This document shows positions 39,648-49,950 of a stretch of DNA of 64,000 nt, piece by piece. The number at the start of each line of letters is the position of its first letter. Position 1 is the stretch's first letter. The notes under the pieces are model-generated. The model searched no databases, was not told the DNA's origin, and worked only from the letters and a program-made list of their open reading frames with translations. This DNA comes from Otariodibacter oris (GTDB lineage Bacteria; Pseudomonadota; Gammaproteobacteria; Enterobacterales; Pasteurellaceae): NCBI RefSeq assembly GCF_009684715.1, contig NZ_CP016604.1:387262-451261 (forward strand), written 5' to 3'. Position numbers and translations under genes: made by a program.

Positions 39648-40595
39648 ATGAATCAAGACTCGTCACAACACACGCAAAAAGACAAAAAACAGACTTATAA
39701 TTTTAATAAATTACAAAAAAGATTACGTCGCAATGTCGGTAATGCAATTGCTGATTTTAATATGATTGAAGAAGGCGATAAAGTTATGGTTTGCCTTTCT
39801 GGTGGAAAAGATAGCTATACTTTACTCGATATTTTATTAAATTTAAGAATCAATGCACCTATTCATTTTGATATTGTTGCCGTCAATCTTGACCAAAAAC
39901 AACCGGGTTTTCCAGAGCATATTTTGCCCGAATATTTAGACAGCATTGGCGTAGAATATAAAATCGTTGAAGAAAATACCTATGGTATTGTGAAAGAGAA
40001 GATCCCAGAAGGGAAAACAACTTGCTCACTTTGTTCTCGTTTACGTCGTGGTATTTTATATCGTACAGCTACAGAGTTGGGCGCAACTAAAATTGCTTTA
40101 GGGCATCACCGAGATGATATGCTCGAAACACTCTTTTTAAATATGTTCTATGGTGGAAAATTAAAAAGTATGCCACCGAAACTAATGAGTGATGATGGAA
40201 AACAAATCGTGATCCGACCGCTTGCTTATTGCAAAGAAAAAGATATTGAAAAATATGCGGTGGCTAAGCGATTCCCAATTATTCCTTGTAACCTTTGTGG
40301 ATCACAACCAAATCTACAACGCCAAGTGGTGAAAGAGATGCTACAGGTTTGGGATAGACAATATCCGGGTAGAATCGAAACCATGTTTAGTGCATTACAA
40401 AATGTCACGCCTTCGCACTTGTGTGATCCAAAACTTTTTGATTTTAAAGGCATAAAACATGGTGCAGTGATTGAGGGTATTGAGGGCGATATCGCTTTCG
40501 ATAAAGAAGAAATTCCGACAACACCCGTTGTTCAAGACGAAGATCAGCAAGAATACTTTGAAAATGGCGTGATCGCATTTAAAGCAATTGAGTAA
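39648..40595 (+). CDS. ttcA: tRNA 2-thiocytidine(32) biosynthesis protein TtcA
   Basis: ATP-dependent thiolase adding sulfur to C32 of certain tRNAs using a [4Fe-4S] cluster. The PP-loop SGGKDS is at 51-56. Cluster cysteines are in [10 protein letters not shown] (near 126 and 129) and CNLCGSQ (near 213). Length 315. Followed by an uptake-signal hairpin and xthA. TilS is excluded by the CxxC pattern and length. Confidence 0.95.
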   Translation: MNQDSSQHTQKDKKQTYNFNKLQKRLRRNVGNAIADFNMIEEGDKVMVCLSGGKDSYTLLDILLNLRINAPIHFDIVAVNLDQKQPGFPEHILPEYLDSIGVEYKIVEENTYGIVKEKIPEGKTTCSLCSRLRRGILYRTATELGATKIALGHHRDDMLETLFLNMFYGGKLKSMPPKLMSDDGKQIVIRPLAYCKEKDIEKYAVAKRFPIIPCNLCGSQPNLQRQVVKEMLQVWDRQYPGRIETMFSALQNVTPSHLCDPKLFDFKGIKHGAVIEGIEGDIAFDKEEIPTTPVVQDEDQQEYFENGVIAFKAIE

Positions 40596-40610
40596 ATTAT
40601 TTCACTAATC

Positions 40611-40633
40611 AGACCGCTTGTATTGGGCGGTTT
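40611..40633 (+). terminator. Uptake-signal hairpin between ttcA and xthA
   Basis: AGACCGC (40611-40617) pairs with GCGGTTT (40627-40633) with one wobble. The left arm and loop hold an exact uptake core on the minus strand (40613-40621). Confidence 0.5.
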
Positions 40634-40654
40634 GTTATTTATAAAGGACAAACT

Positions 40655-41461
40655 ATGAAATTTATTTCTTTTAATATCAATGGACTGAGAGCAAGACCTC
40701 ATCAACTTGAGGCAATTATTGAAAAGCATCAACCCGATGTCATTGGCTTACAAGAAATTAAAGTGTCTGATGAAGATTTTCCCTACAACCTCGTTGAACA
40801 TTTGGGCTACCACGTTTTTCATCACGGACAAAAAGGACACTATGGTGTGGCTTTACTCACAAAAGAAAAACCTCTTGCTGTGCGTAAAGGTTTTCCTACC
40901 GATGACGCTGATGCCCAAAAACGTATGATTATGGCAGATATTGAAACACCTTTTGGTGTATTGACTGTATTAAATGGCTATTTTCCACAAGGTGAAAATC
41001 GTAGTCACGAAACAAAATTCCCTGCTAAAGAAAAATTTTATGCCGATCTACAACACTATCTAGAAACTGAATTACAACCTGAAAATCCAATTGTCATTAT
41101 GGGCGATATGAATATCAGTCCGACTGATTTAGATATCGGGATTGGCGAACCTAATCGCAAACGTTGGTTAAGAGAAGGAAAATGTTCATTCCTACCCGAA
41201 GAACGTGAATGGTTAGGGCGTTTACACGGCTATGGCTTAGTTGATACATTCCGAGCAATGAATCCAGAAGCAAGTGATAAATTCTCGTGGTTTGATTACC
41301 GCTCAAAAGGCTTTAATGATAATCGAGGATTACGTATTGACTTAGTGCTAGCCTCAAATCCATTGGCACAATATTGCGTAGAAACAGGGATTGATTTAGA
41401 AATTCGAGCAATGGAAAAACCATCAGATCACGCGCCAGTATGGGCAACTTTTTCTAAATAA
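40655..41461 (+). CDS. xthA: Exodeoxyribonuclease III
   Basis: Major AP endonuclease and 3'-5' exonuclease of base-excision repair. The metal and catalytic residues are in [10 protein letters not shown] (Asn7), GLQEIKV (Glu34), [19 protein letters not shown] and SDHAPVWA (Asp-His near the end). Length 268 equals E. coli ExoIII. AAAGGA precedes the ATG. Confidence 0.97.
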   Translation: MKFISFNINGLRARPHQLEAIIEKHQPDVIGLQEIKVSDEDFPYNLVEHLGYHVFHHGQKGHYGVALLTKEKPLAVRKGFPTDDADAQKRMIMADIETPFGVLTVLNGYFPQGENRSHETKFPAKEKFYADLQHYLETELQPENPIVIMGDMNISPTDLDIGIGEPNRKRWLREGKCSFLPEEREWLGRLHGYGLVDTFRAMNPEASDKFSWFDYRSKGFNDNRGLRIDLVLASNPLAQYCVETGIDLEIRAMEKPSDHAPVWATFSK

Positions 41462-41508
41462 GGGAAGAGTTGCAAGCGGTCACTTTTTGACATTATTTTG
41501 CAAAAATA

Positions 41509-41539
41509 AAAGGCATAGTTAATATTTTACTATGCCTTT
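41509..41539. terminator. Bidirectional terminator between xthA and tnaB
   Basis: AAAGGCATAGT (41509-41519) pairs perfectly with ACTATGCCTTT (41529-41539); T and A tracts flank both sides. Confidence 0.92.
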
Positions 41540-41573
41540 GTTTTTTTATTTTTCTATCTAATAGATTCGTGTT

Positions 41574-42809
41574 TTACCCTTTGAAAACGGGAAGCACGTT
41601 AAACATTGAAAGGAAGTGGAATAGTGCAGTGACGATACCAAATACAATCACTAATACGATAGTGAACATTCCTCCAGCTACTTTAAATCCTTTCTCTCCA
41701 TCTGGTAATTTGCGTGATTTATAAGCTAATAAACCAGGGATAATACAAGTCCAAATTGTTGCTGCAGCACCTGCATAACCGATCGCTTTTAAAAAGCCTA
41801 ACGGAAATAGCACTGAAAGTACTAATGGCGGTAAAAAGGTTACTGCCCATGATTTTGCTCTCCCTGATTTTGTATTATCGAATTTGAAGAAATCAGCTAA
41901 GAAATCGAATACTCCTAATCCTACACCGATAAATGAAGATAAAATCGCGGCAATAGAAAATGCATTTAAAGTGTGTTTTACTGATTCAGATTCAATCACG
42001 CTATTTAATGCAGCCAATAGGACATCAAGATTTCCATCTTCAGCAATAATTGGCGCAAATTGATCGCGAGGTAAGTTACCAAAAATAGATAGTACCCATA
42101 ATAAATAGATTGCTAAAGCGATCCCTGTTCCTACTAGAATAGCGAGTTTTGCTTTACGCTCTTCGCCATAGTAGGCCCTCATTGTTGCAACTGAGTGATG
42201 ATAGCCAAAAGAAGTCAGTGCGACAGGGAGTAATCCCATTGCATAAATACCATAGTTTGTATCATTGCTACCAAGGTTAGTTTTATCTAATAAGGTATTG
42301 ATATCTATATTGGCAGTCAGTCCAAAAGTACTAAAAATAAAGGTGAGTGCCATAAAAATAACAAGTAATACAGAAATTCTATCGACCACCCTTGTTGAAT
42401 GCCATACAAGGAAAGAAAAAACTAGCACAAATAAAATAGACCAATAACGAGAATCTAAAGTAAAAAATGATTCTGTTAAACCTGATAAAATATTACCAGA
42501 TGCGGTGGTGTAGGCGTAAAGTAAGATTCCGCCTACAAAGTAAACAGAAATATTATTAATGATGTTCGCACCACTGCCTAGCAGATTTTTAGTTGCTGTA
42601 TTAAATGAAGCTCGAGTGTCGTAATGTTTATAAGCCTCTAATAACAACCAACCAGATAGAGTCATTACAACCATCGTTAAAGTTATAGCAATGGTAGACC
42701 AGACAGTCCAAGCCCCAGCTCCTGAAGTTGGTAGTCCTAACATCCCTGCACCAATACATACACTGGCAATGATAGCCGCTCCACCAAAAATAGATGGTTG
42801 TTTACTCAT
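41574..42809 (-). CDS. tnaB: Aromatic amino-acid (tryptophan) permease of the HAAAP family, TnaB-like
   Basis: Inner-membrane amino-acid:proton symporter with about 11 helices; the first reads GGAAIIASVCIGAGMLGLP, a hallmark of the Mtr/TnaB/TyrP family. Length 411. Its place downstream of tnaA on the same strand points to a tryptophan importer feeding tryptophanase. TyrP cannot be excluded from sequence alone. AAGGAG precedes the ATG. A hairpin and 192 bases separate it from tnaA, so it may also have its own promoter. Confidence 0.8.
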   Translation of the reverse strand: MSKQPSIFGGAAIIASVCIGAGMLGLPTSGAGAWTVWSTIAITLTMVVMTLSGWLLLEAYKHYDTRASFNTATKNLLGSGANIINNISVYFVGGILLYAYTTASGNILSGLTESFFTLDSRYWSILFVLVFSFLVWHSTRVVDRISVLLVIFMALTFIFSTFGLTANIDINTLLDKTNLGSNDTNYGIYAMGLLPVALTSFGYHHSVATMRAYYGEERKAKLAILVGTGIALAIYLLWVLSIFGNLPRDQFAPIIAEDGNLDVLLAALNSVIESESVKHTLNAFSIAAILSSFIGVGLGVFDFLADFFKFDNTKSGRAKSWAVTFLPPLVLSVLFPLGFLKAIGYAGAAATIWTCIIPGLLAYKSRKLPDGEKGFKVAGGMFTIVLVIVFGIVTALFHFLSMFNVLPVFKG

Positions 42810-42933
42810 ATAATCTCCTTGAAAGGTTAATTTGTGCTTTTGTACTATTGTACCAGTTTAAATTTAAAATAATAGAGCTTATGGTATGCCTTTTAACCGA
42901 TCATTAAGAGTTTTGCTAAATTTTAATAAAAAT

Positions 42934-42978
42934 ATGCACCTTAATTAGTTAATTTTTATTCTAACTCTTAAGGTGCAT
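42934..42978 (-). terminator. Strong hairpin between tnaA and tnaB
   Basis: ATGCACCTTAA (42934-42944) pairs with TTAAGGTGCAT (42968-42978), and inside it AGTTA (42947-42951) pairs with TAACT (42962-42966). Read leftward the stem is followed by ATTTTTATTAAAA. It looks like an intrinsic terminator limiting tnaB expression. Confidence 0.75.
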
Positions 42979-43001
42979 TCTGTTTTATGGATTTATTGTT
43001 A

Positions 43002-44417
43002 TTAAACTTCTTTTAAACGTGCAGTAAAGTGACGTAATACTTTTGGTTCATAAGTAAATGTTAATCCTTTAATATTCGGTGCATTTTCTTTCACTTTCTT
43101 AAAGGCTTCGATAATGAAATCCATATGAGTTTGAGTATAAGTTGCTCGTGGAATAGTTAAACGTAACAATTCCGCAGGGCAAGGTAATTGTTTACCTGTT
43201 TTAGGATCGCGTCCAAGTAAGAAAGAACCAATTTCTACTGCACGAACACCAGCCACTTTGTAGAGTTCACAAGCTAATGCTTGAGCAGGGAACTGATCAG
43301 CAGGAATATGCGGAAGTAATTTTCCAGCATCGACGAAAGCAGCGTGTCCACCAGGTTGTTGGCAAACGATACCTTCTGCCTCTAAACCATTAACTAGGTA
43401 TTCGATTTGATTAATTCTATAAGCTAACCAATCCTGACGCATACCATCTTTTAAACCCACGGCTAATCTTTCCATTGCGCCGCCTTCAAGACCGCCATAT
43501 GTTGGGAAACCTTCTTGAACTACACAGAGTGTACGACATTCATTATATACGTCTTCCATGGATTGATTTTTAAAACAGAGTAAACCACCCATTGGAACCA
43601 TGGCATCTTTTTTAGCTGACATTGCTAACGCATCAGCATATTTGTAGCTTTCATAAGTAATTTGCTCGATAGTCCAATCTTTATAAGCGTCTTCTCTTTG
43701 TTGAATAAAATAAGCATTTTCAGCGAAACGAGCGGAATCCATAACGACTGGAATATCGTATTTTTGTGCTATTTCGTACATGCCTTTCATATTTGCCAAT
43801 GAAACAGGTTGTCCACCAGATGAATTACAGGTAATGGTACAAACAATATAAGGCACATTATTTGCGCCAACTTCTTTGATACCTTGTTCTAGTTTTTCTA
43901 GATCAAAGTTTCCTTTGAAATCGGCATTGATGCCAGTATCAAATGCTTCTTTGGTATAGACATTACGAACCGTTGCCCCATTAAGTTGGCTGTGTCCTTG
44001 TGTGGTATCAAAGAAATAATTTGAGAATACAACCATTTTATTTCTATCTAGCCCTTTTTCTTGTTCTCTTTTTTTAATAAGAACTGGGATATAAATTTGT
44101 TCAGCCCCTCTTCCTTGGTGGGTTGGAATAGTGTATTCATAGCCAAAAATTTCTTTGACAGCATTAGCCAGTGCGTAATAACTACGACTTCCACTATATG
44201 ATTCATCCCCTCTAAACATCGCTGCTTGCATATCTTGTGTGATTGCACCTGTTCCACTATCGGTTAATAAATCAATAAAGATATCTTCACTATCAAGTAA
44301 GAATGGGTTCATTCCTGCTTTTAAAATAGCTTCTTCTCTATATTCTCTAGTCGTTCTTTTTACGGGTTCAATAACACGAATACGAAACGGCTCTGGTAAA
44401 TGTTTAAAATTTTCCAT
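43002..44417 (-). CDS. tnaA: Tryptophanase TnaA
   Basis: PLP enzyme that breaks L-tryptophan into indole, pyruvate and ammonia. Length 471 equals E. coli tryptophanase. The PLP lysine lies in [12 protein letters not shown] near residue 269. Further signatures are [15 protein letters not shown] near 97-111 and [15 protein letters not shown] near 192-206. Tyrosine phenol-lyase is a close relative, but the TnaC leader upstream settles tryptophanase. Indole production can be expected. Confidence 0.96.
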   Translation of the reverse strand: MENFKHLPEPFRIRVIEPVKRTTREYREEAILKAGMNPFLLDSEDIFIDLLTDSGTGAITQDMQAAMFRGDESYSGSRSYYALANAVKEIFGYEYTIPTHQGRGAEQIYIPVLIKKREQEKGLDRNKMVVFSNYFFDTTQGHSQLNGATVRNVYTKEAFDTGINADFKGNFDLEKLEQGIKEVGANNVPYIVCTITCNSSGGQPVSLANMKGMYEIAQKYDIPVVMDSARFAENAYFIQQREDAYKDWTIEQITYESYKYADALAMSAKKDAMVPMGGLLCFKNQSMEDVYNECRTLCVVQEGFPTYGGLEGGAMERLAVGLKDGMRQDWLAYRINQIEYLVNGLEAEGIVCQQPGGHAAFVDAGKLLPHIPADQFPAQALACELYKVAGVRAVEIGSFLLGRDPKTGKQLPCPAELLRLTIPRATYTQTHMDFIIEAFKKVKENAPNIKGLTFTYEPKVLRHFTARLKEV

Positions 44418-44508
44418 AGAAAAATCCTTTAATTAAATTGTCGATGAAATACTATACTATTTAGGTAGTATGTTTTATTTGAGAGGGCAAAGATTGCCTA
44501 AGGATGAG

Positions 44509-44589
44509 TTAGATTTTTATGGGAAAGAAAAATGAAAGTTTAGGGTCGATGGTGAACCAAATTTGACTAAATGATAACGTATGCCTCAT
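44509..44589 (-). CDS. tnaC: TnaC leader peptide controlling the tna operon
   Basis: 26-codon leader ORF, 91 bases upstream of tnaA, with AAGGA before its ATG. It has the sensory layout of E. coli TnaC: W11-F12-T13-I14-D15 here, against W12-F-N-I-D16 there, and a proline at 23, exactly 12 residues after the Trp and 8 after the Asp, the same spacing as E. coli Pro24. In E. coli free tryptophan stalls the ribosome with this proline in the P site and blocks Rho. Here three more residues (I-K-I) follow the proline before TAA. Confidence 0.85.
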   Translation of the reverse strand: MRHTLSFSQIWFTIDPKLSFFFPIKI

Positions 44590-44689
44590 AAAATAGTCCT
44601 TATTAGTTGATGAAAATAAGAATAACCGATCGGCTAAGTAGCTCAGAAAATAAACGGATTATGAAAATTTGTCATGTATAAATTGTTTG

Positions 44690-44711
44690 TTTTGTGAACT
44701 CTGTCACAAAA
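44690..44711 (-). promoter_or_regulatory. CRP-cAMP site upstream of tnaC
   Basis: TTTTGTGA-ACTCTG-TCACAAAA is a perfect 22-bp palindrome with the CRP core TGTGA-N6-TCACA (44693-44708). It lies about 100 bases before tnaC, fitting catabolite control of tna as in E. coli. It is also about 140 bases before yccA on the other strand. Confidence 0.85.
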
Positions 44712-44844
44712 TAATAAACTAATGTATAGATGATCATAAATTTTGTTATTTGACTTATATACTATCTCATTGACTTTATTTCATTTTATAGCTAACTTAT
44801 GAAAAATTTTTTTACTAAAAACATAAACTTTAAAAGGAGTTTTT

Positions 44845-45507
44845 ATGCAAGATCGTTTAGTAACGAGTGCACGTAGTGAGTCGCTACTGAGTACCCACAA
44901 AGTATTACGTAATACTTACTTTTTATTAGCATTGACGTTGACATTCTCTGCTGTTGTGGCGATGGTATCAATGTCATTAAACTTACCACCTTTACCTTGG
45001 TGGGGCTTGTTGGTAGGCTTTTATGGTTTACTTTTTTTAACTAACGCAACTGCAAATAGTGGTATGGGTTTAGTGAGTGTATTTGCACTGACTGGCTTTT
45101 TAGGTTACACATTGGGTCCTATTTTAAATGCTTATATTAGCTATGGATTGGGTGATGTTGTTGGTCTTGCATTGGGAGCAACGGCAGCAGTATTTTTTGC
45201 TTGCTCCGCTTACGTACTAACAACGAAGAAAGATATGTCTTTCTTATCAGGAATGATGATCGCACTATTTGTTGTATTACTTGTTGGTGTAATTGCAAAT
45301 ATTTTCTTAACGATTCCAGCATTAAGCCTAGCAATTAGCGCATTATTTATTATTTTCTCTACTGGCGCAATTTTACTTGCAACAAGTAATATTATTCATG
45401 GTGGTGAAACAAATTACATTCGTGCAACAGTTGATTTATATGTATCGCTTTATAATTTATTCCTCAGCTTCTTACAAATCTTTGGTGTATTAGGTAACGA
45501 TGATTAA
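44845..45507 (+). CDS. yccA: YccA, Bax-inhibitor-1 family inner-membrane protein
   Basis: Seven-helix BI-1/YccA protein; in E. coli YccA is a substrate and modulator of the FtsH protease. The N-terminal cytoplasmic tail is about 23 residues, then helices follow, ending with the conserved [17 protein letters not shown]. Length 220 versus 219 in E. coli. TAAAAGGAG is a strong ribosome-binding site. It lies just before tusE, as in E. coli (yccA-tusE), with a terminator between the two. Confidence 0.92.
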   Translation: MQDRLVTSARSESLLSTHKVLRNTYFLLALTLTFSAVVAMVSMSLNLPPLPWWGLLVGFYGLLFLTNATANSGMGLVSVFALTGFLGYTLGPILNAYISYGLGDVVGLALGATAAVFFACSAYVLTTKKDMSFLSGMMIALFVVLLVGVIANIFLTIPALSLAISALFIIFSTGAILLATSNIIHGGETNYIRATVDLYVSLYNLFLSFLQIFGVLGNDD

Positions 45508-45523
45508 TTTTGTTTAGGAGTCT

Positions 45524-45552
45524 AAAAATGCCACAGTTAATGTGGCATTTTT
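45524..45552 (+). terminator. Terminator after yccA
   Basis: AAAAATGCCACA (45524-45535) pairs perfectly with TGTGGCATTTTT (45541-45552), five-base loop, T tail. Confidence 0.93.
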
Positions 45553-45561
45553 GTTTGTATT

Positions 45562-45900
45562 ATGAATAATTTTATCGAAGTAAATAATCAACAAATTCCC
45601 ACAGATGAATTTGGATATTTAAAGAATCTTGATGATTGGTCGGAAGAGGTAGCGGTTGCTATTGCTCAAAAAGATGGGCTTGAATTAACGGAAGCTCAAT
45701 GGGAAATTGTCTATTTTGTGCGGGATTTTTATCAGGAATATAAAACCTCGCCCGCAATCAGAATGTTAGTAAAAGCATTGGCACAAAAATTTGGGGCAGA
45801 AAAAGGTAACAGCCGTTATTTACAGCGTTTATTCCCAGAAGGACCAGCAAAACAAGCTACAAAAATTGCAGGACTTCCAAAACCTGCTAAGTGTTTATAA
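45562..45900 (+). CDS. tusE: Sulfurtransferase TusE (DsrC family)
   Basis: Sulfur-relay protein that receives persulfide from TusBCD and passes it to MnmA for 2-thiouridine in tRNA. DsrC fold of 112 residues with the essential penultimate cysteine in KPAKCL (Cys111). The conserved [18 protein letters not shown] block is clear. DsrC proper would carry a second cysteine about ten residues earlier; here there is none, which supports TusE. It has no obvious ribosome-binding site and starts only 10 bases after the yccA terminator. Confidence 0.92.
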   Translation: MNNFIEVNNQQIPTDEFGYLKNLDDWSEEVAVAIAQKDGLELTEAQWEIVYFVRDFYQEYKTSPAIRMLVKALAQKFGAEKGNSRYLQRLFPEGPAKQATKIAGLPKPAKCL

Positions 45901-45920
45901 CCATCTCATAGGGTTTCATA

Positions 45921-46961
45921 ATGAAAAATCAGCCACATTCTATTTGCATTTTACGTTTATCTGCTATTGGTGATGTTTGTCATACCTTAGCGGTGGTACA
46001 GGCAATTCAAAAACAATATCCTAATGCAGAAATCACTTGGATTATTGGTAAAGTAGAGGCAATGTTGGTTGAAGGGATTCCAAATGTGACTTTAATTCCC
46101 TACGATAAAAAATCAGGTTTTAAAGGTATTTTGGCATTATGGAAACAGCTCAGTCACAAGCGGTTCGATGTCTTATTAAATATGCAATTGGCTATTCGTG
46201 CCTCTCTACTGTCGCTCGGTATTAAAGCAAAGCAAAAAATTGGGTTTAATCGAGAAAGAGCTAAAGAGGGTCAATGGTTATTTACCAATGCACAGGTTGA
46301 AAAGACAGCAACGTACCATGTATTAGATGGATTAATGTTGTTTGCTAAAGCGATTGGTGTAACGGATTTAAACCCTCAATGGCAATTAGCTTTATCCGAA
46401 GAGGATAAACAATATATCGATCAGTTTATTGAAAAAGATAAAAAACAATTAGTTATTGCCGCTTGTTCAAGTAGTGTAAAACGAGATTGGTCGCCACAAA
46501 ATTATATTAAGATCGCACAATTTGCTGAACAACATAATTTACAGGTAATTCTGTGTGGTTCACCTTCAAAATATGAAATGCAAGTTGCAGATACGATCCA
46601 CCAAGCTGTGCCAAGTACTCTTAATTTAGCGGGTAAAACGACGTTAAAGCAATTGGCGGTATTGATGTCTCATGCTGATTTAGTCATTTCTTCTGACTCT
46701 GGTCCAGCTCACATTGCCACCACACAAGGTGCTAAGGTTTTGGGACTATATGCTGTTCAAAATCCAAAACGCACAGGGCCTTATCATCATATCAATGATG
46801 TGATTTCCGTGTATGAAGAGGCAATATTGCAAGAATATGGAAAACCGTGGCAAGCGTTACCTTGGGCAACCAAAGCGAAGACAGCTAATTTAATGGATAA
46901 AATTACGGTTGAACAAGTTCAGCAAAAAATGAGTGAAATGTTGAATCTAGCAAATGAATAA
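45921..46961 (+). CDS. opsX: GT9 family lipooligosaccharide heptosyltransferase (OpsX-like)
   Basis: Glycosyltransferase family 9 enzyme using ADP-heptose to build the inner core of lipooligosaccharide. The N terminus ICILRLSAIGDVCHTLAVV (8-26) and the C-terminal acceptor/donor region SSDSGPAHIATTQGAKVLGLY are diagnostic for GT9. The sequence looks more like Haemophilus OpsX (heptosyltransferase I) than E. coli WaaC, but I cannot align it here. Length 346. tyrA begins nine bases after its stop, so they may be cotranscribed. One uptake core at 46156-46164. Confidence 0.8.
   Translation: MKNQPHSICILRLSAIGDVCHTLAVVQAIQKQYPNAEITWIIGKVEAMLVEGIPNVTLIPYDKKSGFKGILALWKQLSHKRFDVLLNMQLAIRASLLSLGIKAKQKIGFNRERAKEGQWLFTNAQVEKTATYHVLDGLMLFAKAIGVTDLNPQWQLALSEEDKQYIDQFIEKDKKQLVIAACSSSVKRDWSPQNYIKIAQFAEQHNLQVILCGSPSKYEMQVADTIHQAVPSTLNLAGKTTLKQLAVLMSHADLVISSDSGPAHIATTQGAKVLGLYAVQNPKRTGPYHHINDVISVYEEAILQEYGKPWQALPWATKAKTANLMDKITVEQVQQKMSEMLNLANE
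46156..46164 (+). repeat. Uptake-signal core inside opsX-like gene
   Basis: Exact core in the segment S-H-K-R-F-D. Confidence 0.85.
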
Positions 46962-46970
46962 AGGAATAAA

Positions 46971-48095
46971 ATGACGAATCCACTAGAGCAAATTAGAGAA
47001 CAAATCGATCTAGTTGATCAACAGCTGATAGATTTACTTGAAAAACGTCTATCCCTTGTTGCAGAAGTTGGGCAGATAAAGCAACAATACGGGTTGCCTA
47101 TCTATGCACCTGATCGTGAAGCTACAATGATTAAGGCTCGTCGAGCAGAAGCTGAAAAACAGGGCATACCAGCAGATTTGGTTGAAGATATTTTACGTCG
47201 CATTATGCGAGAATCCTATATCAGCGAAAATAAACACGGGTTCAAAACGATCAATCCAGCGATTAAAAAAATTGTTATTGTTGGCGGAAAAGGAAAATTA
47301 GGACAACTTTTTGCAGGTTATTTTACACGTTCTGGTTACAAGGTTGAGTCACTTGATCAAGAGGATTGGCAACAGGCAGATTGTATTCTTAAAAATGCAG
47401 ATTTAGTAGTAATTTCTGTACCGATCGCAAAAACAATCGCCGTGATTGAATCACTTCAGCCTTATTTAACAGAGGATATGATCTTAGCTGATCTTACTTC
47501 GGTTAAAGCCGAACCTTTAGCTAAAATGTTAGAAGTTCATAGTGGGGCAGTGGTAGGTTTACATCCAATGTTTGGACCGGATATTGCAAGTTTTGCGAAG
47601 CAAGTGACCGCTTGTTGTCATGGAAGATTTGCTGAGCGTTATCAATGGTTGCTAGAGCAGATTCAAATTTGGGGGGCGAGAATAGAAGTAATTGATGCTA
47701 AAGAGCATGATAACGCAATGACCTATATTCAAGCGTTACGCCATTTTTCCACTTTTGTATCAGGTGTGCATTTATCTCAACAGCCAGTAAAACTTGAACA
47801 ATTACTCGCATTATCTTCGCCTATTTATCGCCTAGAATTGGCTATGATTGGACGATTATTTGCACAAGATGCGACTTTATATGCCGATATTATTGCCGAC
47901 AAACCAGAAAATTTAGTGGTGGCAGAATCGTTACGAGAAAGTTTTGATCAGTGTTTAGCTTTCTTTAAACACAATGATAAACAAGGATTTATCGATGCCT
48001 TTGAGCAAGTACATCAATGGTTTGGAAAGTATTCTGAACAGTTTCTTAAAGAAAGTCGTAATCTGTTACAGCAAGCGAATGACTTAAAATCATAG
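46971..48095 (+). CDS. tyrA: Bifunctional chorismate mutase / prephenate dehydrogenase TyrA
   Basis: T-protein catalysing the last committed steps to tyrosine. An AroQ-type chorismate mutase domain covers about 1-90 (IREQIDLVDQQLIDLLEKR), followed by an NAD-binding prephenate dehydrogenase domain (about 98-374) with VGGKGKLGQLFAGYF and catalytic-region LHPMFGPD. Length 374 versus 373 in E. coli. An uptake core sits at 47607-47615. No tyrosine-responsive operator is evident before it. Confidence 0.96.
   Translation: MTNPLEQIREQIDLVDQQLIDLLEKRLSLVAEVGQIKQQYGLPIYAPDREATMIKARRAEAEKQGIPADLVEDILRRIMRESYISENKHGFKTINPAIKKIVIVGGKGKLGQLFAGYFTRSGYKVESLDQEDWQQADCILKNADLVVISVPIAKTIAVIESLQPYLTEDMILADLTSVKAEPLAKMLEVHSGAVVGLHPMFGPDIASFAKQVTACCHGRFAERYQWLLEQIQIWGARIEVIDAKEHDNAMTYIQALRHFSTFVSGVHLSQQPVKLEQLLALSSPIYRLELAMIGRLFAQDATLYADIIADKPENLVVAESLRESFDQCLAFFKHNDKQGFIDAFEQVHQWFGKYSEQFLKESRNLLQQANDLKS
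47607..47615 (-). repeat. Uptake-signal core inside tyrA
   Basis: Exact core on the minus strand in the segment V-T-A-C-C. Confidence 0.85.
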
Positions 48096-48099
48096 AATA

Positions 48100-48133
48100 A
48101 AAAAGGCTTATCTATAATTGGATAAGCCTTTTT
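48100..48133. terminator. Bidirectional terminator between tyrA and yidE
   Basis: AAAAAGGCTTATC (48100-48112) pairs perfectly with GATAAGCCTTTTT (48121-48133) around an eight-base loop. Confidence 0.93.
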
Positions 48134-48153
48134 CTCTCTAAGCACAGTCCAAT

Positions 48154-49809
48154 TTATGAACCGACCGTCCATAGTAGAATAGCCAGTAATTGTGGCAAGA
48201 TAATACGACAGAACATCACCAAAGGATAAACGGTTGCATAAGATAAAGAAGATGCACCACTTCCTTCTTTAATTGCATTAGCAAATGCTAAAGCTGGAGG
48301 ATCAGTCATCGAACCTGCTAATAATCCACAAATGGTTAAGTAGTTTAATTTACCGTAGATACGAGCAATGACTCCTGTGATCATGAGTGGAATGAAGGTA
48401 ATTAATGCACCATAGCCAATCCATGATAAACCATCATTACTGAGTAAAGTATCAAAGAAATTACCGCCTGCTTTCCAACCCACAACCGCAAGGAATAACA
48501 CGATACCAATTTCTCGTAATGCCAAGTTTGCACTTGGTGGCATAAACCAATAAAGTTTACCTAAGCTACCGATACGAGCAAGAATTAAGGCAACAACAAG
48601 TGGTCCACCTGCTAAACCGAGTTTTAATGCCACAGGGAAACCCGGTACAAAGATTGGAATAGAACCTAGTAATACCCCTAATCCAATACCGATAAAAATA
48701 GGCAACATTTGAACTTGTTGTAATTTATGTTGAGCGTTACCGATAATTGACATTACTGTATCAATATCTTCTTGGTGACCCACAAGATGCAACACATCCC
48801 CAAACTGTAATGCCATTTCGCCAGTAGGAATTAAATCAATCCCAGCACGATTTAAGCGGGTAATTACAACATCATATTTACCCTTTAACATTAGCTGGCG
48901 AATTTTTTTACCGAAGACATTTTCATTCGTGACTACGGCACGTTCTGTTCTATATAAAGTGCCTTTAGTTGAAAGTGAAATGTTTGTTTCTTCCCCAATA
49001 ATTAACAGCATTTTTCTTAGGGCTGGTCTTTCTCCTACAAGATGGAGAATATCTCCTAATTGAATCTGCGTATCAACTTTTGGAACAAACAGATCTTCGC
49101 CTCTCTTTAAGCGAGAATACACCACATCATGTCGATCAAAATCAGGTAATTCACTGAGTAATAACCCATTTAAATTAGGATTACTTACTCGTACACTTAA
49201 TGTGGTAAGCCCTTCTTTTTTATGAGTGCTGTTGTTATCAAAATCTTCTGATTCTTTATCAACATTGATTTTGAAGATCACACGAATGAGCCACATGGAA
49301 AGTAAAATACCAATGATCCCGAATGGATAAGCAATTGCATATCCCATCCCCATTACAGTTGTGGGACTACCAAGTTCTTCAAGAATTTGTTGTCCCGCCC
49401 CCAAAGATGGAGTATTTGTCACCGCACCAGAGAAAATCCCAAGAATGACAGGGAGGGGAACATCAAAGAGCTTGTGTAATAAAATCACAAGAACACCACT
49501 AATGGCAACCGTGAGTAGAGCAAAGGCATTCAATTTTAGACCAGATTGTTTGAGGGAAGAGAAGAACCCTGGTCCAACTTGAATACCAATAGTGTAAACG
49601 AACAAGATTAATCCAAATTCTTGGATAAAGTGTAATGTGTGGGGATCAAGCTCGATACCGTACTGTGTCATAAAGTGGGCAATAATAATCCCCCCAAATA
49701 ACACGCCTCCAATACCTAAACTCACACCCCTTACTTTTATTTGCCCGATCCACAGTCCTAGAACAGCAACTAAGGATAGTAGGCTAACCGTCAGAGCAAT
49801 ATCACTCAT
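48154..49809 (-). CDS. yidE: YidE, putative transporter of the AspT/YidE-YbjL duplication family
   Basis: Inner-membrane protein of 551 residues. Two membrane blocks (about 1-185 and 370-551) flank two cytoplasmic TrkA-C/RCK_C ligand domains (about 205-360). The N terminus [19 protein letters not shown] and the block [20 protein letters not shown] closely resemble E. coli YidE. Substrate is unknown; the family includes the aspartate:alanine exchanger AspT. It is a single gene, convergent with tyrA. Confidence 0.9.
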   Translation of the reverse strand: MSDIALTVSLLSLVAVLGLWIGQIKVRGVSLGIGGVLFGGIIIAHFMTQYGIELDPHTLHFIQEFGLILFVYTIGIQVGPGFFSSLKQSGLKLNAFALLTVAISGVLVILLHKLFDVPLPVILGIFSGAVTNTPSLGAGQQILEELGSPTTVMGMGYAIAYPFGIIGILLSMWLIRVIFKINVDKESEDFDNNSTHKKEGLTTLSVRVSNPNLNGLLLSELPDFDRHDVVYSRLKRGEDLFVPKVDTQIQLGDILHLVGERPALRKMLLIIGEETNISLSTKGTLYRTERAVVTNENVFGKKIRQLMLKGKYDVVITRLNRAGIDLIPTGEMALQFGDVLHLVGHQEDIDTVMSIIGNAQHKLQQVQMLPIFIGIGLGVLLGSIPIFVPGFPVALKLGLAGGPLVVALILARIGSLGKLYWFMPPSANLALREIGIVLFLAVVGWKAGGNFFDTLLSNDGLSWIGYGALITFIPLMITGVIARIYGKLNYLTICGLLAGSMTDPPALAFANAIKEGSGASSLSYATVYPLVMFCRIILPQLLAILLWTVGS

Positions 49810-49950
49810 ACAACCTCACTAAAGTTTAAATTTTAAAGTTAAAAATGAATTGGAGTGATTCTATCAAATTTATTCTTATAAAAATGCGATCTAACTCAAT
49901 AAATGAATAAATTCAAATGGTTGTATGGTGTAATTTTTATACAAATTTGA

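Noticed and set aside
42840-42860. TrpR/TyrR operator before tnaB (TGTACTATTGTACC)
   Set aside because: It is a short palindrome without the CTAG core of TrpR sites or the TGTAAA-N6-TTTACA layout of TyrR boxes.
46971-48095. tyrA as a slippage-prone gene because of a GGGGGG run near 47671
   Set aside because: Six G is too short to argue for phase variation, as is the seven-G run in hemN.
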